Program-made: the position numbers and the translations under genes
Assembly (NCBI GenBank): GCA_963920525.1
Contig: OY986435.1
Coordinates: 175,252,266 to 175,316,265 of the forward strand
Source of the DNA: Dichetophora obliterata
Taxonomy: Eukaryota > Arthropoda > Insecta > Diptera > Sciomyzidae
Reading direction: 5' to 3'
DNA length: 64,000 nt
The notes under the pieces: model-generated
What the model saw: the letters and a program-made list of their open reading frames with translations, nothing else
Told to the model about the DNA's origin: nothing
The model's database searches: none
Shown here: piece by piece, positions 22,700-35,201 of the stretch
How positions within the stretch are numbered: position 1 is the stretch's first letter
Layout of the letters: the number at the start of each line of letters is the position of its first letter

Positions 22700-24680
22700 A
22701 CGATTGAAGAACCTGAAGCAGCGGTATTTTCCGTATGTATATATTTTCTCTTTTAATGTTGTTATTGTACGTTATATACAACAATTGGTCTTAACACACT
22801 TGTCTATCGGTAAAAGAAGAAAAATTTTCTCCTACCCACAAGAAGAGATATTAGTAAAAATCTAGTGCTAGAGTTTTTTAAAAAAAAACTATTTAATTTT
22901 TAAACTTTTTGAATTTGAAAAATTAAATATTAAAACCTGAATATCTCGAGATTTTTAACTAATTGGGAAAAACTAAGTATGCCAATAAATTCTACGACCG
23001 AAAATTAAGTTAACGTGTCTCAGCGTTTTTGTGTCTTTTCAAAAGTTGTAAATTTACCTACAGTGTATAATACTTTTTTGGAATAATACACTTAAAAAAT
23101 ATGTATAACAAAACATTAAAACTTTATCACTTTCGCCCATACTTTCTGATTTTAGATTAAGAACTGATCTTTTGAACTCAACCATTTGAACTCATTTGAC
23201 CAACCAAAAACTTCCATTTCTAAGCTTTAAGGGAGCTTTAGGCAAACAATTTTTTGAAAATGAGGTTTTTTAATTGTTTATTGTAGTAAAACTATATGTA
23301 CAAGAATATGTAAATAAATTTACCAGGGTAACTTGAAACTCGTTTTTTTTGAAACAAACTTTTTTAAAACGGGCCACACTACTGCAAGCAAACTCATCGA
23401 CAAATTAAAATTTTCAGTTTTATACATCTCTAAACAAAATAAGCGTACCTGGAAAATTTTTCTAGTTCTTACACGAAACAATATGGTCAAAAATAATGTA
23501 AATTTTTTTGATTTTTATTTCAACGCTTCATAATTTTCGTAATTTTTCATATCTCCATTCCATTTTGGTAACTGACGTGCATTCAAGGGTCTACATTTGA
23601 ATGCACATCAAGGTCTACATTTTTTTTTCAGACGATCTGCAGCCGAGCTATGTTGCGGCCCTATTTCCACCTTTTTTTATGCACACTAACTTCTGCGCCA
23701 TCTTTATACTTATATGAAAACTATGTTACAAAAAAAAATTATTTTATCCAAACGGATGAGTAAAATAACATGCAAATTAAATTTTTTGTATATATAATAT
23801 ACTTTTTTAGAAAACATCTTCTAAAATATGCTTTCATTTTAATAGCTCTTGTCTTAAACCACCCTTAACAGCTAAAACATAAAAAAGCAAGAAAAAATTT
23901 GTTTTGATTTTGCTATGGAACGGCACGTGTAAAACTGTGGTCGAATTTCGAGGCTGTGCGAACTATTATTCCAAAGCTATTTAAAATCGCAAATTTGGGT
24001 TGTATGGAAGGAGCTACGCCCCCGTTGTACTATGCCTATGTTATGCCCGCAAGCGCAAGCAGTAAATTGACAAAGTTTTAACCGCAATCCGATGACCAGC
24101 AGCGCACAAAATACGAACAAACATTAATTTTTATATATTATATGTTCTACAGAACTGAACAGCAATGAACAGCACATATTGACACAACTTCCAATTTGTA
24201 CAATTAACGGCATTCGCATTACTGTCACTAGTTTTTTTTTTAGCAATCATTAACAGAGTCATTTATATAACCACTAAATTTTGGGGCAGTAATGCGCGTA
24301 AAAATAGCTCACATGGACGTGTGCATAAGTACTACCTATTTTTTGGTAATAATTTTTTCTATTTTTAAAAAAAAATTAAAGAGCCAATGCATGCGCCTTA
24401 TACAAACAAGGTTTGGTCTTTGACCTGAAAGAAAAGGGATAGATTTATTTAGAGGAATGTATTAAAACCATACGTGAGTTATTAATTAGGCGAAAACACC
24501 GTGAAAGACAATTTGAATTGCTTTTAACCGAGGCTAGTGTTATGCCTTAACCTCGCAAGCATTTCCAGCCCTTAGTTGTACCTGTCCTTTAATTCCACAT
24601 TTTCCACAATTCATATGTGGATTTTTAGTTTTCCATAATTCCTAAATGTAGAAAAGAACAAAGAAAGTGAAAAGAACCAT
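22700..24680. other. no gene seen; AT-rich spacer
   Basis: No supported coding region. A GC-richer patch near 24000-24060 has no recognisable structure. Inverted words of the GGCAATAATG type start near 24217 and become dense after 24980. Confidence 0.45.
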
Positions 24681-24752
24681 GCCCGAACCCGGATTCGAAC
24701 CAGGGACATCTGGGTTGATGGTCTAGCGCACTCTCCACTAGACTACAAAGGC
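24681..24752 (-). repeat. tRNA-like segment with near-canonical A and B boxes
   Basis: On the minus strand it has TAGTCTAGTGG (A box, 24735-24745) and GGTTCGAATCC (B box, 24691-24701). The T arm closes with five pairs around a seven-base loop. The acceptor stem pairs at only four or five of seven positions and the anticodon stem is poor. It is best read as a tRNA-derived SINE head or a tRNA pseudogene, and the A box looks most like tRNA-Glu. AAAGTGAAAAGAACCATG follows in the minus direction. A similar tail lies beside the copy at 50179-50246. Confidence 0.68.
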
Positions 24753-24979
24753 GAATAATGAACATGGCTTTGGGCCGGTGCTTAGGGAAAACAACCCTCA
24801 GCTAGTCCAATAGTGGCTACGCTATTTTCAGTACTTCTACATATAATTCTATATAAAATAGGCGGACTGCGGCCGCTTCTTCATCAGGTTCCCCAAAACA
24901 ACATTGATCATTGAAACAATATCTAATGCAAATGACCATATAACTTATTGGCATACTGGCATACGAATAATTTCCACCA

Positions 24980-25280
24980 ATTTATCGTGGCAATAGTGCA
25001 CAATATGTGAAATGGTCGCACATTATTGCCACTAATTTATTACTTTGTGTGCATTACTGTCACAAAAAAAATGTATGGCAATAATGAGCGCGGAGTTAAT
25101 TCGCATTACTTTTTGTGGCAATAATGTGCGTGCCTATTAATTCAGGTGGCTTTTTGTCAATTTACATAGTCTCTGTGCCAAATTGTTGTGGCAATAATAC
25201 AGGTAGTGTTAGTTTATAAAGCATGAGAGCATTATCTAATGTTACATTTGGCTTCTGGTTACAACTTTCGTAGCAATAAT
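24980..25280. repeat. array of inverted GTGGCAATAATG words
   Basis: The word TGGCAATAATG or its inverse CATTATTGCCA (with CATTACTGTCA variants) appears about seven times in 300 bp, in alternating orientation, near 24985, 25020, 25053, 25077, 25103, 25117 and 25190. Isolated copies lie near 24217 and 24284. It may be the end of a foldback element, but no boundary can be fixed. Confidence 0.55.
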
Positions 25281-25289
25281 TCTCCACAC

Positions 25290-26300
25290 CAACTAAATTA
25301 ATGCCTATATTAAGTGAAAGATCAATACTCTTCCCAACTCAACTCTAGTTATTAACGGTCCCGGTGTTAAGAAGCATATCTAAACGAGTTCTATTCAGAA
25401 ACTAAAACTAAAAACCGTCTGCCTTTAAAAACACTTTTTTTAACCAATTTTCGGTTTCTCTGAGATAAAATATTGGTTCTAGTGCATTTTTTAACATATA
25501 ACAAAATCCATTTATTCCATCATATTCTCAACGCAAATGTTTTCACCGCAATCACACGTTAGTTTAAGCCACAATTCCACAACAGCAAACAATCTTGACC
25601 ACATGCTTAAATTAAAACTAAAATACCTTAATGTTCGCCCAACACAGGCGACCAACATGACGCATGCCATAAAGTTGACATCATCCATACCATATTCTAC
25701 AGGAACTACAAAAGAACAATGCGCCCCAAAAACACATTCTTACCGCTAAAATGTTAAGGCAATGCATTCAGGGTGTCATCAGCAAATGACACGTAGGTAA
25801 GTCTCAGCCACAGCCAAACGATTTTGTGGTTTACTGTCAATGAGGCGAAAGCCTTAAATAACCTTAAAGAACATGTCAAAATTTGAGCCCAGAAAAAGCA
25901 CGCAAAAGATGTCTTAATAAAACAAAACAACCAACACAGCAGAACACAGGCAAGGCGGAACAGTGAAAAAAAAAAAAAAAAGGAAAGTAGATGAGCAAAA
26001 AAAAAGATAACGCGCTGAGTTGAGTGGAAAAAATGATTTTATAAATAATAATAAGAAAAATAAATAATTGCATAATAAAAGCAGTGAGCATTGAAGAAGA
26101 CGTCGAAATACCAAAGATGCCAGGTTGACACGTATAAAAAAGACAAATTATACAAGTAAACCTAAGGTGTATTGACAAAAAAACCATTCATCCATTCATT
26201 GCCACGTAATTAAACAATGCTGAATACATTTTCCACCTAAGTTTGTATTTGGCATTTCTAAACTGGCATTTCGTGCGATTTGTACGAGAAAAAAATCACA
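25290..26300. other. no gene seen; AT-rich spacer
   Basis: No supported coding region. There is an A tract near 25967-25982, and a long open frame across it is compositional. Confidence 0.45.
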
Positions 26301-26312
26301 ATGTACAGTACA

Positions 26313-27660
26313 GAAGTCAAACTTCTTAAAACTAAGAATAAAAGAGGCTTTTGTGAGAGAAATACAATTCAAAAATTGCATAAAACATACTCTGTTTATT
26401 TAATATTTACACTGTCATTGGTTGGTGCTTACAATGATAATACTGGTTTTAACGGTTTGTCACAACTAAATACAATGTGAATTATATACTCTATCTGCCA
26501 CTCTTCTAGGGGTCCCTATTAAAAAAACAGACAAAAAATGTTAATTTTAGTTGACCTCTATGGGGGTCAAATGTATGAGCTGGTCCTATTAATTTTTTTT
26601 TAACATTTCAACTAAATACACTTTAACTCTATCTGCTACCTGACCCCCATACAAAAAACAAAATATTAAAAAAATATCTATTAAAGTTCATATAAAAAAA
26701 TATTTGATCCTTGATATGTATGAACTAGTCCTATAAATTTTCCCCCTTAACATTTCTTCTAAGGACACCAACACTCTATTTTCCCCTACTGGGCAGGGAT
26801 GGGACGAAAAAAATAAAAAAATCATAATTTTTACACCATGAACTGCAATCCAATTGAACGACAAAAAGCAAGAAACAAAGAAAGAAAGAAAGAAAGAAAG
26901 AAAAGAAAACATAAAAGCCACACACACTTCATTACTCAGATGATAAACAAAGCAGGCCTGCCGATGGAAGGAATGGGGCAGGTTGTAATTTTAATGCTAA
27001 GTTAAGAAGTCTATTTTTTAAATTTTAAAAACTTCTTCTTTACTTTTTACTATTATTATTATTTATTTAAAAAAAGGCATTAGAACAGTAAGAACTAAGT
27101 TCTTTTATAGCACAACATAAATACATTCAATACAAGTATAATAACAACTGTACCATAATAAAGTATCATGTTTGCTAATGCAAAATTCCGATTAATTTTA
27201 CGGAATTTCAATATTTTCATGATTGTTGTAATTCTCGAAGCACTTTTGCTATAAATGTTGTTATGTATATTATTTCAACAAAATCACAACAAAATCATAG
27301 CATGAGATAGATGCATGCTGCATTGCAGCTACGGCAATTCATTTGGCAGACATGCCGACTTGGCGCATGCCTATAGAAAAACGAGTCAACATAAAATTGT
27401 AATTTTTACATAAAAATTAAAGAAAATCGTCACGTCATAATTGGTACCAAAAATTGTCAACATTCCCAACACTGTTTCTGGGGGTCTCCATACAAAAAAC
27501 ACTAAAAATAAAAATATATTTGCTCGTGTACAAAAAAACGTGACGAGACTCGAAATATTTTTCATGACGAGAATTTTTCATTGCGTGACTATTTGAAATA
27601 ATGTAAGTTTGTTTTCCATTTGATCAAATCTGGTTTTTTTTTTATTAGACTTTAACTTCT
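26313..27660. repeat. dispersed repeat copy A (palindromic terminus)
   Basis: GAAGTCAAACTTCTTA at 26313 begins about 170 bp that match the start of copy B at 28422. A second block at about 27478-27600, with AAAAAACGTGACGAGACTCG, matches 28716-28830 in copy B. The DNA between the blocks is present only here and contains a (GAAA)n run, so it may be an insertion or may have been lost from copy B. No coding sequence. Confidence 0.55.
26877..26909. repeat. (GAAA)n microsatellite
   Basis: About eight GAAA units in tandem. Confidence 0.9.
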
Positions 27661-28255
27661 TAATACAATACTTAAATTTCCAATGCAGCTCAATTGGGTA
27701 ATTAAGTAATTAGGTAGTTACGTTATTATGTAATTTATTAATTATAAAAAATGCAATATATTTTTCTTTCCTTCCCTCAACCATTTTTTTGTTATCTTTA
27801 GCCAATTAGCTTTCCATTTTTATTTAAACAAAAAATAATTAGGAAACATTTAATAAACATTTGCTAAAAAGAAAAATTATGGTATATGAATTTATGCATA
27901 ATATCTTAAATTAATAAAATTAAAATGTTTTACTTATATAACATCATAAAACAATAAGATTTTAATTAGTGTTAATTTTTTGGACACGGTAGACTTTTCT
28001 GTAAATATCGAAAACGCAAACCAACGACAAGCAAGACACTAGAAGCAATGGAGTTTTGTATAGAAAAAAGTAATGCTTCTCGTGTAGGTAGTCTAGGAAG
28101 TCTTTACATAATTTTGTTATTTTTAAAAAAACAATTAACAATGTTTATTTGATAGTTATTCATATACGTGAATATTTTCATTAAAAAATTCAGTCCGAAT
28201 TAAGTCAAATAGTTTTTAATTCTTAAACTCTTTCTAACAGATATAGATCTGTAGA

Positions 28256-28375
28256 TCTGAATAAATACATATTAATTTTTCTGATCGCCAATCTCTCTCT
28301 GCAAACAATGCCAAGCCTCATATAGTAAGATAATACCTTATTAAGCTTCTTGAGAACATGAATATTGAGATATCT
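28256..28375 (+). repeat. fragment of the tRNA-derived SINE body
   Basis: TCTCTGCAAACAATGCCAAG and, further on, TTAAGCTTCTTGAGAACATG match the body of the SINE at 54058-54396 in order and spacing. The tRNA-like head and the 3' end are missing. Divergence is about a quarter of positions by eye, so the copy is old. Confidence 0.7.
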
Positions 28376-28421
28376 GCGAAGAAAATTGTTTGTGTATACA
28401 GTATAGCGTGTATACAGTATA

Positions 28422-28884
28422 GAAGTAAAACTTCTTAAAATTAAGAATAAGGAGTTTTTTGTGAAAGAGACAGAAAAAGTGAGAGAGAACATCTTAAAAA
28501 TAATACAATATAAAATATGCATAAAAAATATTTTCTTTATTTGATATTTACACAGTCATTGATTGTTGCTTCAAATGGTAATATTGATTTTTAGGCCTTA
28601 TTATAACTAAGATATATGCCTGTGATTCGCTATTTTTGACGTGAAATATGAACACAAAAAATATAGAAAAAAATGTCACTTATAGTTCATATCAATAAAT
28701 ATCTATAGGTTTTCTGGGCGTTGCCATATAAAACACCAAAAACTAGCAAATGTCATAAAAACGTGACAAGAATCCAAACATTTTTTGTGACGAGTCGAAA
28801 TAAATTTTTCGTAATAACTATAAAAATAAAGACTCGAAAAATTTTAATCTCGATATCAAATCGCTGTCTAAGAAGTTTTACTTC
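28422..28884. mobile_element. MITE-like repeat copy B with palindromic termini
   Basis: It starts GAAGTAAAACTTCTTA and ends with the inverse, TAAGAAGTTTTACTTC. The 13-bp end GAAGTAAAACTTC is itself nearly palindromic. A 14-bp direct repeat, GTGTATACAGTATA, precedes the left end. The interior matches copy A at 26313-27660 in two blocks. No coding sequence and no certain target-site duplication. Confidence 0.62.
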
Positions 28885-28939
28885 AAAAATTAATTTTTTC
28901 CTATAACCTGAAACCTGGTTTGAAAACTATAAACACGAC

Positions 28940-29911
28940 CAAGGCACGGACTTTACCACTATTGTGTAGATCTACCACAATTTTTAAATTTTTAATATCT
29001 ACCACTTTTACCATCGAATGCTTAAAATCTACCACTATTTGCACTATTTTCTATGAAATACCTTTAGTAAACTTAAAAGTTCCTTTTCCAAAGTGATCAA
29101 TATTAAACCTGAAAAACAAAACGGTTTGCAAACTGTTTTTATTGCAAACCAAATCTTTATTAAAGAATAATCTTTATTAAATCTTTATTAAAGAATTTTG
29201 TGATGAAAAAACCTATCCGGTGAATAAATAAGATTTTCTGAACTATCATGAATAATTTTTCACGCGGAATCGGAAAACGGTGTTTAAATTTTTAAGATAA
29301 AGCTCAAGAACAAATTTGTATTAAAAATTTGCAAAAAATGTTCTTGAGCTTTATCTTAAAAATTAAAACTCTTTTCTTCCTATTTCGTGTGAAAAACTAT
29401 TTATTATAGGACTGTTTTTTCGGTGAATTTTATGTCGAAAACCATAAGTAAGCGACATTTTTTAATGGACTCTTCTTAGATCCAATTTCTTTACCAAACT
29501 CACAACTTGCTGGAAAATCATACCTCCTTTCCGACGAGTTGTGAGTTTACCAGGACTGTCACTTTTACCGGACTGTGAAGAAATTGGGCCTTAAGGGGGT
29601 TAAAAAACACACATTGAAATAAAATTAGGCTCCTGTCCCCAAACTAGTTCCCAAATTTGTTCCATATTGTTTTGTTTTTTGTTTTATTGATTGACTGAAA
29701 GTTTCTTAGTTTTTAATATATTTTCGTTTTTTTTTATATTGAATATACAACTGTTGTTATTGTAAACTGACTGTGTTATGCATATATTTTTTTTTTAATA
29801 AAAGATATACTGTTCTTATATGAAATATCAAATCTGGCGCATTTTATGTCAATCTATCATACTTTTTGAGTTCAATCTACCACTACAAATTTTTTTCAAG
29901 TCCGTGCACTG
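28940..29911. mobile_element. hAT-type non-autonomous element with internal hairpins
   Basis: Left end CAAGGCACGGACTT and right end, inverted, CAGTGCACGGACTT. Flanking octamers AACACGAC (28932-28939) and TACACGAC (29912-29919) agree at seven of eight positions. TCTACCAC words follow both termini. Two hairpins lie inside: 29291-29360 with arms of about 20 perfect bases, and 29478-29595 with AAACTCACAACT pairing with AGTTGTGAGTTT. No coding sequence. Confidence 0.8.
29291..29360. repeat. near-perfect hairpin
   Basis: TAAGATAAAGCTCAAGAACA pairs exactly with TGTTCTTGAGCTTTATCTTA around a 26-base spacer. Weaker pairing extends outward to about 29249 and 29403, where TTTTTCACGCG faces CGTGTGAAAAA. 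It lies near the centre of the hAT-type element at 28940-29911. Confidence 0.88.
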
Positions 29912-29919
29912 TACACGAC

Positions 29920-31440
29920 CTTTATTTTCTCGGGTGCCGATATGTTCTATTCATCAATAAGATACATTTTTTCGAAGCTTATAAACGTAAAAATTTTAAC
30001 TTGAAATGTCTTAATACGACTTCGTCAATTTTCATACAATTGTGATGTCTGGAATCAGCGGACCAAAAATGGTGAAAAGGAATGTCAGCACCAGAAAAGC
30101 AAACAATTTTTATTAGTCAACGACTTAATTATTGCAATGCTGTCATAGTATTCAACTATTTATATTGCTTACTCTTTTAGTACTAATCCTGGCTGCTATC
30201 AAAGCGTTGCTATGACGCTCACTTCAGCCACTCATCTTCACCATATTCACTCTATCAGTAAAACTCTTCCTGCCAAAGTCTATCTATAGCACTATCAATA
30301 GTCTTTGGCCAGTTCTATGCATGCTGTTGATATGTAAATTTTTTTTTTTTGTAATGACATAAGCAGCTTATGTTAATTGACATAAGGCTGTAATCTGTGC
30401 TTTACGTCTGCAAACATCAAACGTTAGCGCTTACGTACAAAGGTTCTAGCTCTCACTTTAACGCATTTGCACACTCTCTTCGATCACAGTAAAACTGAAA
30501 AAAATAAATTCGTCCTTTTTACCACCCACAGCTGGGTGCAGACCATTTAATATGTTTCGCAGATTTTGTTTAATTTAAAGCGAGGGTTAATGTTTTTCAG
30601 TTTCTGTAGCTGGAAAACGTGTTCATTAGCTGCTCGATGGGATTACAAGGGACTCGTGCGGGATGTAAGCTGCTACCAAGACTATGGTTAGCTCTTTTCT
30701 ACGTGCTGTTTTGTAGCAACTTTTTTCTCAATATAAAAATAGATGGTATCTTATATTGTTTATTTATGTATGCGAAAAGGATTTAATCGCTGATTTATTA
30801 TTTATTTTGTTTCTGTTGTTGTTATTTTTGTTGACATTAAGGCAGCACGTGCGTGACGTTATGGCAGCTCGTAAATTTTTCATTATGAGCTAGCTTCTCT
30901 TAAAATAGCTAATTCTAGCGATATTTTTTTTAAATATTTATTATTATGACATAAAGACCTACAAAAATTTTATATAATTTTTTATTTTTGAACAACATAA
31001 TTCAAATTTAAATTATACCCTAACTGAAGCTACTGATATCAATACGCATTAGTTTGACGATACCGTTGGACTACTTTTAAAATATCATATCAATTTCTGT
31101 CAGTTCGTTCTGCTGCAGACACGCGTTGTAGGATTTTGTGTTCATTTATGAATATAGTATATGAAGAATAATGGAAATTTGTTGAAAAATGGATTTTTGT
31201 CATCTGCATGAGCACAATGCGGTTATACTAAACAGCATGAATGCGTATTTTCACTTGCTTTCTTTTTAAGAAGCCTGATTAGATTTGAAGAAAGTCACGT
31301 TTGTAGTACAAACAGAAAAATTATAAATATTTTTAGCAGAAACTGTCAAAATGTCGGGAAGTTAAAGTTTCGCCAAATTTAAAATGAAAATGCAAAAAAT
31401 GGTATAAGTCATATTCTTACTTGGGGTCTCATATAAAAAA
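29920..31440. other. no gene seen; AT-rich spacer
   Basis: No supported coding, RNA or transposon feature. A few direct words such as AGCACGTGCG near 30843 have no clear meaning. Confidence 0.45.
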
Positions 31441-31467
31441 ATTTGTCGAATTTTTACTATAATGTTG

Positions 31468-33826
31468 TTTTACTTGTTGCAAAATTTGCTAAAATGGGCT
31501 TTCACGTTGCTAAGTTAAGATGGATTGAGCCTTATTTAGTATCTAGAAAGTGTTTCATCTCTATTAATAATGTTCAATCATTTGCTATGTTGCATATTCC
31601 GGTGTGCCACAAGGTAGTATTTTAGGCACCTGTTTTTTATTTTATATATAAATGATATAAGCAGTGTTGCCGTGACGATTTTAAAAAAAAACATCCATGA
31701 AATGGTCAAAAAAGTATCCAAAAGTATCAGCTTATGAAAAAAAAGACAAATAGCAATCGTCGTTGGGCGTGCGTTGGACCACGTATGAGTATATGAAAAC
31801 GTACGGCGGATTCGCAGTATTACACGCGCAACGACGCAATCCTATATTTATTTTCTTAACACAAAAATACAACTTTAATATAATATTTCAAAACAATTTA
31901 ATAATAATTTTATTTATTGAATTTTAAGACCAACACAAATTTTTATTAAATATAATAATTGGAAACAAAACAAGTATAAAAATAATAAAAAGGAATATAA
32001 GTTTTAGAAGAATTAAGGTATTTCGGTCTTTTTTATGTGCCGCTATTGCCCTTTAATCACATTTATTTAAAAAGTATAATATTTATACATAAGCAATATA
32101 CAAAACAATATATAATTGCATACAAAAGGAAAAAAAATGAAATAACTTGTTAAGTTTAGTGTAAAATAAATTGCTATTGCCTTGTTATTAAATTAAGCTA
32201 GAACTGCACGTTGAAAAAAAAAAATAATAAGATTTAATTTAAAACATATATCTTAAAGACTTTGAATTTTATTTACGTATCTAAATAATACAAAAAACAT
32301 TATTCCAAAAGTTTTTTGTTTTTAATGCGTCTTCTTCTCGCTAGGGGGCGTAAAATAGTAGTTTTTTTTTAGACAGGATCAAGATATTTTTAACCCCTTT
32401 TTTTGGATACAAAAAAATCAAAGTGTATATTAATAAGGGTACTTTTCGCTGCAACCTAGTCGCGCTAGTTTTTTACTATTGGGCCAATCTCACAATAAAT
32501 GTCTTAAATTGAGTTTTTTAAATTTTATTTTTTAACGTGCAATGTCACCTTAAGTTTTTAGGTTCAAATATATTCATTTGTTAGCATTTTGCAAACAATA
32601 TATTTTCTACCATTTTTAAAGAAAATCTATTAGTCTCATCGTTTTTAGTTAGTTTTAAATAAAAAAAAAAATGCGTTTATCTGAGCTATGGCAGACTTTA
32701 AATATTTTTCACAAAATTTAAAAGTTACTTTTAAAGAGGTTGCTTAATGCATTTTTTTAAAAGAAAATATTGCCCAAAAATGTCTCAATGTCATCATTTA
32801 TCTTAACGTTTTTGTCAAATTTAAGGGACTGCTTACTTTTTATAGTTTGCAAACAAAAACGCATATTCATATTAAAAAAGATTTTTAAAAGATTTTTAAA
32901 AGTAACCAAACTAACACTGAGGCTTAAAAAAAGTATCCATCAATTTTTAAAGGAAAAAAGTATACAAATGGATACAATTGGATCCAAACGGCAACGCTGG
33001 ATATAAGTAAATGTTTTTTTAATTCGCAGTTATGTGAAGCTATTCTCTAGAATTAGTAGTCTTGATGATATCACATTACTTCAATCAGACCTCAACAATG
33101 TTTATGCTTGGAGTTTTCGCAATGGCCTGCCGCTAAACATTAGTAAGTGTTCTTAAGTGACTTTTAATAAATCTTTTAATCATGTAAGCTTTACGTATTC
33201 ATTAATGGGTTTTCCACTGGTTAAAGCTTACCCCTTTGGAGATCTGGGTGTAGTTTTTGATAGTAAGTTTAATTTTGTGAAGCACTTGAACTTTCTACTG
33301 CCAAAGGTGGACTCACTTCTTGCATTTATTCGGAGAAACTGTTCAGAATTTCGTGATCCTCACACATTTAAAATGCTTTACAATACTATGGTTAGAAATA
33401 GGCTTGAGTATGCTTCCTTTACATGGAATCCCTCGTATGCAATCCATACCTTAAGACTTGAAAGAGTTCAGAAAACTGCTACGAGATCAATGTTGCGACA
33501 CTTCAATCGTATAATGTGCGTTGTTTGCTTATGGGTTAAAATCATTAGAATCAGGAAGAAAAATTCAGTCTCTATTATTTGTTCACTATATTATCACTAG
33601 TAAAATTGATTGTATATCGTTGTAGCAATTAATTGAGTTCAATATTTCTCCGAGGCAATTGCGCCATTTTAAAATATTTTTTATTCGACATCATAGTACT
33701 AATTATGCTCTTAGTGAGCCAATAACTAGAGCTTTATTACTATTTAATTAATTATCTCTCGAGTTACCTATTGATCTCACCATGTCAAAAGAGAGTTTGA
33801 AAACCTTTTTATCAAATATTTTGTAA
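31468..33826 (+). pseudogene. LINE reverse transcriptase fragment, split
   Basis: The first piece reads LLVAKFAKMGFHVAKLRWIE followed by YLVSRK and, in another frame, YSGVPQGSILGTCFLFYI, the conserved block before the active site. The catalytic YADD motif itself is lost at the junction. The second piece starts VKLFSRISSLDD (about 33035) and continues with NGLPLNISKC, GDLGVVFDSKFNF and NRLEYASFTWNP, all typical of the Jockey group after the active site. The frame changes again near 33500 and the tail ends SKESLKTFLSNIL at the stop at 33824-33826. There are several stops, so it is inactive. Confidence 0.85.
31662..32999. mobile_element. hAT-type element inserted in the LINE
   Basis: It begins CAGTGTTGCCGTGACG and ends with the inverse of CAGCGTTGCCGTTTGG. 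It is flanked by a perfect 8-bp repeat, GATATAAG (31654-31661 and 33000-33007), inside the reverse transcriptase. AAAAGTATCC words occur near both ends in opposite orientation. No transposase remains; an open frame across its right end is accidental. The ends resemble those of 9301-9978. Confidence 0.88.
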
Positions 33827-33892
33827 TTTGCTATTTTCTCTGACTTTTGTAAATATTTTTATTTAGTTTTGAGTTCAATTGTACGTCTAGTC

Positions 33893-34691
33893 TAGCGATG
33901 CCCACGAAAATTATTTGAAGAGTGCAAAAAAAAAACAACAACATAAATCAAAAACATCAAAAAACTTTTTAAATCTGGATCCAATGACGTATTAGCAATA
34001 ACACGAGTGTTGGCAGAGTCTTCGACAGCGAAGTTATGTATATGTACACTGTAAGAATAATGAATCAAGTTATTCCAAATGTTTCAGTTTTTTCCTAGTC
34101 AGAATACATTCTTCTTTCTTTTTCTTTCTTTTTTATGTTTTTTTGTTTTGTTAATAGGTGTTATACATTTTTTTTATTTTTTAATCTTATAATAATTTTT
34201 ATTTGCTTTTAACTTAATTTTTTATATTTTTTTTTTTGTTATTATCTTACAGTTTTATTATGAACTAAACTGTTATGTTATTAAGACTAAAATCTTTTTA
34301 ATCTTTTTATCATCTCTGAAAAAATAGGCAAACTCCCAGTTTTCCTCAAATTCTTTTCTTGCCATTTTTCAAGGGTATAATAACCCCTATAAAAATAATT
34401 TATTCTGAGGCAATATAAAAAGTAGGCACCTGCAAATATTCAAGTACTTTTTCAAGTACTGTCAACCTCTACAATGCAAAAACAGCGTAAAACAGCGGCG
34501 ACCGATGGTGTCAAAGAACAAAAACAACAACATGCAAACGCAGAACAGCTATCGATGGTTCGAAAAAACAAAAACAATAACATCAAGAAGCGAGGCTGAA
34601 ATTGCAAACTAAATTCGGCGAATTACAACAATCATGAAAATATTGAATTTGTTGTAAAAGAGTGGAAAGAGTTAGGCGCTGGGCATCGCTG
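33893..34691. mobile_element. hAT-type element inserted in the LINE 3' tail
   Basis: The ends are TAGCGATGCCCA and the inverse of CAGCGATGCCCA. A perfect 8-bp repeat, GTCTAGTC, flanks it (33885-33892 and 34692-34699). The right part repeats words such as CAAAAACAACAACATG and a CGATGGT word at about 34503 and 34553. No coding sequence. It differs in terminus from the insertion at 31662, so two different hAT families hit the same LINE copy. Confidence 0.88.
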
Positions 34692-35201
34692 GTCTAGTCT
34701 GTAAGAACTATTTATAAAATTATTGAGCACCCGACTTTTTTGTTCCTTGGCATCTAAAAATAAGTCCCTAATTTTTTTTCAAATCTCAAAAGGTCTCAAA
34801 TATTGCATTGGGTGGTCAAGATCTCCCAAAAAAATTTAGGAAAAAAAGGATGTATTTCCCACCCGCAAGGACAAAGTTGTTTTTAAGAAAGCAGAAAAAA
34901 ATAACGATCTCAAAATATTTTGTTTTTTTTAAGAAAAATTACATGTTTTAAAGCAAAAGTAAATAGATATAGACTTTCACTAACAATATCTTGTCGAACG
35001 AGATGCCACTATGGTTTTTTATCCACAGTTTTCTGTGGGAAGGATATTCGAATCTAAAGTACACTCGAGATAGCACAGCATTTTTAATGCTATCTGATTG
35101 TCTTAACTTTGGTGGTATTGATTATAGTGTTAACGATTTTCTTAAATTTAGCCAATTAGTAATATGAATATTTTTTAAACTTTTTACTCAATTTTTATAA
35201 A

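Larger units (their letters stand above)
31468..34735 (+). mobile_element. Jockey-like LINE, 5'-truncated, carrying two insertions
   Basis: Three separated LINE segments belong to one copy: 31468-31661 (reverse transcriptase core), 33008-33892 (end of the coding region and start of the 3' tail) and 34692 to about 34735 (rest of the tail). The gaps are filled by two hAT-type elements with exact 8-bp duplications (31662-32999 and 33893-34691). Removing each with one duplication restores continuity. The 5' half, with the endonuclease, is missing, as is usual for LINE copies. Confidence 0.85.

Noticed and set aside
24681..24752. Functional tRNA gene
   Set aside because: A and B boxes and T arm are good but the acceptor and anticodon stems do not close.
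25876..26187. Minus-strand frame rich in Phe and Leu, like a membrane protein
   Set aside because: The hydrophobic composition comes from A-rich DNA, including a long A tract, and no homology is apparent.
32770..33006. Open frame of 78 codons
   Set aside because: It runs across the right terminus of the hAT-type element into the LINE, so it cannot be a native gene.
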